A stretch of 64,000 bases of DNA from Setomelanomma holmii (lineage: Eukaryota; Ascomycota; Dothideomycetes; Pleosporales; Phaeosphaeriaceae): assembly GCA_010015745.1 (NCBI GenBank), contig ML978247.1, positions 1 to 64,000 on the forward strand, read 5' to 3'. Position 1 is the first letter of the stretch. Every line of letters starts with the position of its first letter. Both the position numbers and the translations under genes were made by a program. Shown piece after piece: positions 57,229 to 64,000 of this stretch. Under the pieces are notes generated by a model that was given only the letters and a program-made list of their open reading frames with translations, was not told the origin of the DNA and ran no database searches.

Positions 57229-58834
57229 ATGCGCTACCACACATTGCTCGCCTTAGCCACAAGCTTACCCTTCCTGGTAGCAGCACAGTGCCCGGAGTAC
57301 ATCGACTACGCAAAGGAAGTACACGAACCTCTAAGCTCGGGCAAATATAAGCTCGCATACCAGCGGCCTTCAGAAGACTGTCGCACTTTCAAGTCTCAAG
57401 GTCTAGAAGACACGATCTCACGGCTGGAAACGGTGATCAAGGATCCTGATCTGTATCGCCTTTTTCAAAATGCCTACCCAAACACCTTGGACACTGCTAT
57501 TCGATGGAAAGGATATGCGGCAGACAATGCAGAAGAAGAGTTAACGTTCATCATCACGGGAGACATCAATGCAATGTGGTTGCGCGATTCGTCCAACCAA
57601 TTGCAGAGTTACCTGCCGTTGCTGAACGCGAGTACTGACCCGAACTCGATCGCAAGCTTATACCGAGGAGTGATCAATCTTCAAGCACGATACCTCCTCA
57701 CCTCTCCGTACTGCAACTCGTTTCAGCCACCTGCGGAGAGCGGCATCGAGATCGCGCCGAATGACTCTGGAAGCCAGGACACTGTCTTCCCAGCATACTC
57801 CAACTCGACTGTTTTTGAGTGCAAGTACGAGCTTGATTCGCTCGCAGCCTTTTTACAGATCTCGAGCGATTACTACAAGGCCACGGGCGATTCCGACTTC
57901 TTTGGCACATTCAACTGGGTCCAGGCAGTAGAAGCTGTATTGGAGGTGGCTCAAAATATGACAATCCCAACTTACGGACCAGATGGTGAGGTCTTAAAGA
58001 GCCCTTACACCTACACAAGGTACACGACACGATCTACAGAAACATTCGCCAACGACGGGCTAGGCAATCCGGTCGCCAACGGGACTGGGCTCATTAGAAG
58101 CGGGTTCCGCCCAAGCGATGACTCCACGATTTTCCAATTCTACCTTCCCAGCAACATGATGTTCAGTTCCTATCTGGAACCGACGGCGGAGATCATGGGT
58201 AAATTGTCCGTCGGGAACGCAGCATCTTTGGCACAGCAGATGTTCAGTCTGAGTAGCTCGCTTCGTGATGCTATCGAGGCTCATGGCACGGTCAACCACC
58301 AAAAATATGGCAAGATCTATGCCTTTGAGGTTGACGGATATGGGTCTTCAAACGTCATGGATGATGTAAGTTGTCCATGTACGAACTGGATGTGAGACAA
58401 ACACTGACTTCGTACCTCCACCTCTGCAGGCGAACATACCAGGATTATTGTCTGCACCTTTTGTAGGGTATCGCATCGACTCTGAAACATACGCCAACAC
58501 GAGAGCGCTCGTCCTCAGTGCTACCAACCCATACTTCATGCGTGGTCCAGTGATCAACGCGATAGGTGGTCCTCACCAGGGTCCAGGCATGGCGTGGCCC
58601 ATGGCTTCCATCGTGCGCATTTTGACGACTGACAACGATGACGAGATCGTCAACGAACTGAGGGAGATTGTAAGTAGTACAGATGGGCTTGGCTTGATCC
58701 ACGAGAGCATCAACAGCTTCAACGTAAGCGACTGGACGAGACAGTGGTTCTCTTGGGCGAACGGCCTTTTTGGTCAGATGATCCTCGACCTTGAGTACAG
58801 GAAGCCAGCCATACTTGAGACGAGCTTCCAGTAG
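57229..58834 (+). CDS. GH125 exo-alpha-1,6-mannosidase, secreted
   Basis: Exons 57229-58365 and 58430-58834 (64-nt intron), 513 residues. Signal peptide MRYHTLLALATSLPFLVAA. GH125 (formerly DUF1237) signatures: FIITGDINAMWLRDSSNQLQ, GLIRSGFRPSDDSTIFQFYL and PSNMMFSSYLEP in exon 1; GPHQGPGMAWPMASIVRIL, TTDNDDEIVNELREI, GLIHESINSFNVSDWTR and FSWANGLFGQMI in exon 2. These carry the conserved Asp and Glu of the active site, though I cannot number them. The family removes alpha-1,6-linked mannose from N-glycan or cell-wall mannan outside the cell. Length matches full fungal members. Confidence 0.95.
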
Positions 58835-61007
58835 TGTTGCGGGCGAACTGCCGCTGCCATATTTCGCACTTCTCTCCAGTACCGCAACTTGTCGTCTCCG
58901 GTGAACCACAGCTGAAGGCTCTCGCACATGCTATCCAAGTCAGCGACAATTTGACAAGGCAGTGGAGGCCTCCTGGCACCTGCATTCTGTCTACAATCAT
59001 CTCCCTAGACATGCGCGTATACCTTCGCGCAGCCTTCGTCGATACATGTGGAATGCGGGCTACAGTGTTCCACCAGGGCTGGATATGTGCGTTATAGCGT
59101 TGACAATCAGCATTGTCGCACGTAATACATTGATGCGCTGTCGCGAAAGACATCCAATACTATAGCCATGCATGTATCACGCAAGTGGCAGTCCCTGCCG
59201 TCATCTCTGCCGTGGCACTCCAGTGCTTGAATCGTGGCGTTTCCTGCAGTCCCTGCGTAGAGGGAGCGTCAGACATTGTCCGTTCAACCAGAACTCGAGG
59301 ACAAAGGCTTCGCAAGCAGGCGACGCTCGAAACCTGCAGAACAAAATACGCGCGCTGCGTCGAAACAAGAATGTTCCGATCGACAAGCAACAACGCCTTG
59401 CTGATCGACCAGAAGCGTCATGGCTGCATCACCGCGACCAGCATCTATTCATGGCACTCTAATATGCTCTGAAGCGATACTGGTTGACCGCGGATTCCAG
59501 ACATGCAAGCTGTGCCACATTAGGCGCTTCGATGGTTGTGTTGGCAAAAGCTCGGCGATGAAGTTCCCAGCACGGTTGCTGTCGCACAAAAGCCGGTTGC
59601 GGGGTGGTGTGAGATGCGACCCAGCCTCCCGAGCACAACACACTGCCTGTATCTCGAGGGTTCAAGGCGTGAAGCTGAGAGAGAACAAGGCAGCCTCAGC
59701 AGCATCAGGTTTTGCTGCGGGCGAATTATGCGTTAATGCACGAGCATGGAGAGCGGCATTTAGCGCGATTTTCCTCGTGGAAGCTACAGGGGTTATGAGT
59801 GGACCGCTTCTTCTTCCCAGGGATCTGGCGTCAGAACAAGGCCAATTAAGCGGGCCTGTGGCTGTCGCAGTGGTAACCGCGCGCTCCATGCCACCCCTCG
59901 AGTCGTGCCTGGATGCCGACAACAGGGGAACTGATGCGCGATGAGATGGGATCTGCTCAGCTCCCGAGCATGAGGCGTGCTGCCCCCTGATGCTTCGCTC
60001 CTCCCGGACTTCATGGAACCTCGACGGCAGTGAGACGCGTTCATCTCCCAGAACATGAGGAGATAAGGGGGAAAGTCTAGACAGCTGCAAATATGGTTCA
60101 CTTACTCCTCTAGTCAACGGTCCCTAGCTGTACAGGAGCATCATTCCCAGACTATCCACGGCTCAGGAGATGAACAACGGATGCGGCTCCTCACCCGCAG
60201 TCGTTTGCAGCCAACGAGAGTGCATTGTGACATAAGCTCAATAATGCGCGTGGACTTTGGCGTGTTTGAGATCCACGCTTCCAGTTAATCTTCGAAGCTT
60301 CGCCTTGGACGGTCCTTTCCTTACTTTGGCACAGACAGCCCCATCGTGGCTGCTGCCCACTCGCTTCTTGCCCGCCTTTGACCGGACAACATTCGCGACA
60401 TCTAGTCTAGCTTCCTTTCGCCTCTTCTTCTCTTCCGCCATTTTGGACCCTTCCTGATACCGTGTTTCACTTACTGCATATAACAGCGATTCGGACCACT
60501 TCACTAAGCGCTCAGGCTGCATCGTCCTCAGCTCTAAGCAAACATCACGAGCCAGCGCCAATTGGACCAATCCTGGAGGACTACGACATAGGCGCAGACT
60601 CCACACTCCAACATTCTCTGTCTACCGAAGACCTCCTGGAGCACATGGCGTACTTCTGTTTACTGTAGATTTTCTCCGACGCGGTCTGCTGCTTTAGCCC
60701 GCATTATCCCCTGTCAGCCTCGCCATAATCATACATGAAAATTCCGGGTGCAGTTTCAAAAGTCACCAATCGCCTTACTACGGCTACCGATCAAAGGAGC
60801 TTCCCACACGATTCTTGGATATTATCGTGCCGTGACCAAACAGAAAGAGCAGGCTAAAACATCCCAACTGACCGTTTGGCATGGATATCTATTTTTGATA
60901 CTCCCGATTCCATGCACACACCAGAGCCGTCCATAGCTTAGCCGCGTACGCGCTTCAGAATCGACAGTCCTTGCTCTTGTCAGTCTAGTCAATCCTAAAC
61001 TGCGGCC
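58835..61007. other. 2.2-kb region without a convincing gene
   Basis: GH125 3' flank, then many short frames. A basic minus-strand frame at 60606-60238 (122 codons, with AEEKKRRKEARLDVANVVRS near its middle) has a believable composition but no family or splice support. The last 300 bp are the promoter of the CBM48-like gene. Confidence 0.45.
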
Positions 61008-63070
61008 ATGGACAACACGACGCTTCATACCTTTTTGTTGTATGTTTACCTTCTCTGCCCCCAACACAAGGCTGCAACTAACTTCGCCATCTTGAAGCCA
61101 CTGCCCAGCGGCACTGCGTACATTAGTCTTGCTCGGTTCTTGGGACAACTTTACACGGCCATATTCACTCGAAGTCGACGCAAGGCGTGGGCGTAATCAC
61201 TGGCGAGGCTGCTTTACCTTCTCAGATATCATTTGCGACGGAGACCTCAAAGACCTAGCTCCGAAACGCGACGGACCTTTGAAGATGGGAGGGACTTACT
61301 GGTACTACGTATGTCAACTTACCCACTGGCATAAATTTTCATATTGACACAGCATAGTACAAGGTTGATGATGACGAGGAATGTCATGATCCCTCAAAGC
61401 CATCAACCACCGTCTGTCCTCTTCTGCCTGGCCAGCGCCTCAATCTTCTGGAAATACCCAGCGAAAGACATAGCCGTAGCAACTCTGAGCCTCTTGATGG
61501 CTTCACGCGCAACCCAAGTGATCGCTTTCTGAACCCCGTGCCACCTGCATCTCTAAGGCCATTGCCATCGCCTCGACTGCACTCTGCTAGCTCAAGCACG
61601 TCTCCAATGCCACTACCATCACCGTGGACGCCAAGATCCGCTACATATCCTCCAACAGACGCCTTCTTGTCACCAAATGTAGTGCGGCATGCACGAAGCG
61701 CCTCAGCATCACCGCATATGCCCTCAACGCCACTGTTTGCGGACTTCAGAGGCTTGAAGGACAAGCTAGTTGCCAAAAGAGCTGCCTCTCGGAACCGCAG
61801 CTCGTCGAAGTCGCAGGAGCTAGATATCGGATCACCTGTGCTGGTCAGCACCACGAATCCGGAGCTTAACCTAGTTCCACTGGCGTCCTTCAGGTCTGCA
61901 CCTACTTCGGCTCCACGCGAGGATGTGACGCCAGAAGCATCTCTACCTCGAGGCATTCCAACCATACGGAGAGATTTCTCGCCACTAGGGTCACATCCTG
62001 TAGACCCAGCACGGGATTCTATCTTCGCTCATCAGAATGCTGCACCCACACAGAAGCCAGCAGTAAAGCGTCGTAGATCTCACGTGCCCTCTACGGTGGT
62101 TACCAGCGAGTTCAGGCTGGGCCAGGGCCGCGTACGTGCTAATTCTGCGGACACGCGCCGAACCCAACACTATCTCTTCTCCAACGATCCGTGGCTGTCC
62201 TCTCCAAGATTAGAGGATGATTTCGGATGGGATGCTCCTGAGGTCGTGGAGGATGTTCCTCGTATGCCGATACTTCAGCGTCCTTTACTAGCGCCTCCAA
62301 GTGAAGTCGAACGACCTACTTCTAGACACGGCGATACCCGCGGTGAGAGCCGCAGCCCGAGTCTTCGACATGTGCCATTGGACAAAGAGCTACCGGAGCT
62401 GCCTCGTTACTTGACGCCTGCGCCATTATTTGCATGCAATGGCGCCTCTTCAATTGAGGAAGCCGCTGCGCCGAATCTATCTGAAGAGGAGCTAGAGGAT
62501 GAAGAAGACGATGACGTGCTTGGGGATTTGATGATGGAGTACGAGCAGAAACCACGAAGCCACTTCTCAACTTGGAGCAGCGACTCGATGGCTTACACAT
62601 GCTCGACGCCCGATGATGACGACGCCGTCCACTCGCCGACTCTCGGGTCTCTCACAAGCAACAGCGAGACGGATTCGCCACATAGGCTATCGCTTCGTTT
62701 CTCCTATGCAGACGAGGAAGATTGCAGCCGCACCCCTAGAGTCATCGAGACTGTCCTCAATACTGAGGATGAAGAGGGCAAAGCCATGCTTTCAGCAACA
62801 CCTCCGCAACTTGACGACCTTCGAATCTCGACATTTGGCTCCGACCTCTTCAGTCTTGACATCCAGCATGCCGATGCAGCTCCTCGCCGACAGGCTGCTT
62901 GCTTCGGCCTTGGCTTTCATTACAGCCTTCCTGAAGACGACACCACGTCCAAACTCACTATTACGGAGTCCACGATGCGAAATGAGCCTGTGGTGCAGCG
63001 CGAAAGCTCTGTCAGCCAATTGAACGTGCTCATGAACGAGTTCGGATACCTCGGCGATGCCGTCATCTAA
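61008..63070 (+). CDS. CBM48/AMPK-beta-like domain protein
   Basis: Exons 61008-61039, 61098-61308, 61358-63070 (introns 58 and 49 nt), 651 residues. The N-terminal 130 residues look like a glycogen-binding (CBM48 / AMPK-beta E-set) domain: LRTLVLLGSWDNFTRPYSLE, WRGCFTFSDIICDGD, LKMGGTYWYYYKVDDDEE and CPLLPGQRLNLLEIPSE. Exon joins lie inside the first and third of these, which supports the splicing. The remaining 500 residues are Ser/Pro-rich and disordered, with phospho-site-like RSNSEP, KRRRSHVPS and an acidic block SEEELEDEEDDDVLGDL. Conserved across ascomycetes with this architecture; a link to carbohydrate sensing or Snf1 signalling is only suggested by the domain. Confidence 0.82.
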
Positions 63071-63705
63071 GCAGCATTGCATACTTCGCTTCGCATATTC
63101 GACACTTATCTACTTTACGACCAACACGTTTTCGTTTCGACTTACCATATGCATTTTGAGCCCTGTCTTACCAATTTTTATGTACAATGCTTTTGCTTTC
63201 AATTCGCATGTTTGTTTCTAGATACCAGTCATGATACCTTTCGGGCAGCTTTGTACTTTTCCGCTTTTCGATCACGATATAGAATGCATTTACGAGGGCA
63301 GCATTCGGACGATGCCGAGGCGGATTTGAGGGCAGTGAAACATCTGCGGCTGCGTGAAAACTACGAGAGACACGGCTTCGCGATATCTTGCGATCATATA
63401 GTTGAACAGGCATGAGTAATGACACATTTTCACAAGATGATTTGATTTGTAGTGTTCGTTGTGATGTTAATGTTACGGTAGGCTGCAGGCAGGCAGGCAG
63501 GCATTAGGCGCAGATGAATGAGTGATGACTGCGCCACCATTCATGCCTCATGCTGTACCTTTTCATCGCACCAAGTAATCTCTCGAAGCATCACCATTAC
63601 GAGTTATCCCAGCGCACAATCTAAAGAAATTCTGAGCGGCACCTCGCTACCCCGGAACCGTTGTCACTACCAACAAAGCGCACAAAACAACCACCCTCCA
63701 CAACC
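63071..63705. other. Intergenic region with GGCA microsatellite
   Basis: 3' flank of the CBM48-like gene and promoter of the partial gene at the window end. Contains the GCAG/GGCA repeat listed separately. Confidence 0.5.
63485..63503. repeat. (GCAG)n microsatellite
   Basis: About four and a half tandem tetranucleotide units in GCAGGCAGGCAGGCAGGCA, noncoding. Confidence 0.8.
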
Positions 63706-64000
63706 ATGTCGTTAGAACGCGCACCCACGCCGGCATCTCCAGCATCGTCAAGAACTTTAAGCTCAAGTCCCGAAAAGACCGACGACCAAACACCGCCACC
63801 AAGATGTGTTACTTGGACTGCTCAACACCATTTGCCCAACCAGCCCGAGCCCAACGCATCATCATTATTGCCATCATCAGAATCACGAGAAGGCTCAACC
63901 CATACTTCAATCGATGAAAATGACGCAGATGAAGCACCCAAACTCTCTCGCGTGTCGATGTCTAGGAATATCATGTCAGGAGTTTCGAGAATCTGCCGTT
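63706..64000 (+). CDS. Partial gene, Ser/Pro-rich N-terminus
   Basis: ATG in CACAACCATGTCG, then an uninterrupted frame to the window edge (98 codons). The visible part begins MSLERAPTPASPASSRTLSS and is disordered, Ser/Thr/Pro/Glu-rich, with PRCVTWTAQHHLPNQPEP in its middle and MSRNIMSGVSRICR near the edge. The function depends on sequence beyond 64000. No intron is seen yet. Confidence 0.6.
   Translation, partial: MSLERAPTPASPASSRTLSSSPEKTDDQTPPPRCVTWTAQHHLPNQPEPNASSLLPSSESREGSTHTSIDENDADEAPKLSRVSMSRNIMSGVSRICR

Noticed and set aside
1..64000. CRISPR arrays, LTR retrotransposons, secondary-metabolite core genes
   Set aside because: No regularly spaced direct repeats, no paired long terminal repeats and no PKS, NRPS or terpene synthase signatures were seen.

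Overview
This is a piece of a filamentous ascomycete (Pezizomycotina) nuclear chromosome, probably a Dothideomycete. The evidence is short introns (mostly 46-64 nt) with GT/GC-AG borders and CTAAC/CTGAC branch sites, ATG contexts of the CACCATGG type, fungus-only families (Zn2Cys6 and C2H2 regulators, CFEM/Pth11-like receptor, AA9 LPMO, GH125, DUF4045-gelsolin), a dispersed 5S rRNA gene and an apparently RIP-mutated DNA transposon. The class-level placement is inference. Gene models below are spliced by hand from frame, splice signals and family knowledge.

Layout. 1-2234: no gene, but a short fragment carrying the same terminus as the hAT element further right. 2235-3341: C2H2 transcription factor (minus). 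3342-9476: 6.1 kb with no recognisable gene. 9477-14198: housekeeping block with SAP18 (minus) and PRP18 (plus) head to head, then DML1/misato (plus). 16649-18140: secreted proline-rich repeat protein whose predicted GPI-anchor end lies in a shifted frame. 20575-23745: complete but dead hAT transposon with TIRs and a perfect 8-bp target duplication. 24808-26924: two minus-strand genes (SnoaL-like protein; single-pass membrane protein with a cysteine-rich outer domain). 30518-32018: CFEM/Pth11-like seven-helix receptor broken by one stop codon. 32296-32414: 5S rRNA. 34053-50264: dense block with a Gln-rich conserved protein, a WRAP73/Wdr8-type WD40 protein, a small Gly-rich protein, a GNAT-domain protein, the ARL2 GTPase with a 17-nt exon, and a 1700-residue DUF4045-gelsolin protein. 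51541-58834: AA9 LPMO, small membrane protein, Zn2Cys6 regulator and GH125 mannosidase. 61008-64000: CBM48-like protein and the start of one further gene.

How the genes relate. Several encode general cell machinery: splicing and RNA processing (PRP18, SAP18), tubulin and microtubule biology (DML1, ARL2, WRAP73; three such genes in one window may be coincidence), and the actin cytoskeleton (gelsolin-like protein). Others serve the cell surface or nutrition (AA9, GH125, proline-rich wall protein, CFEM receptor). I see no secondary-metabolite cluster, CRISPR array or organellar insertion. I did not find a convincing undescribed multi-gene system. The strongest oddities are the frameshifted repeat protein, the single-stop receptor, the decayed hAT with a related solo end 20 kb away, the 17-nt exon in ARL2 and the GC-AG intron in DML1.
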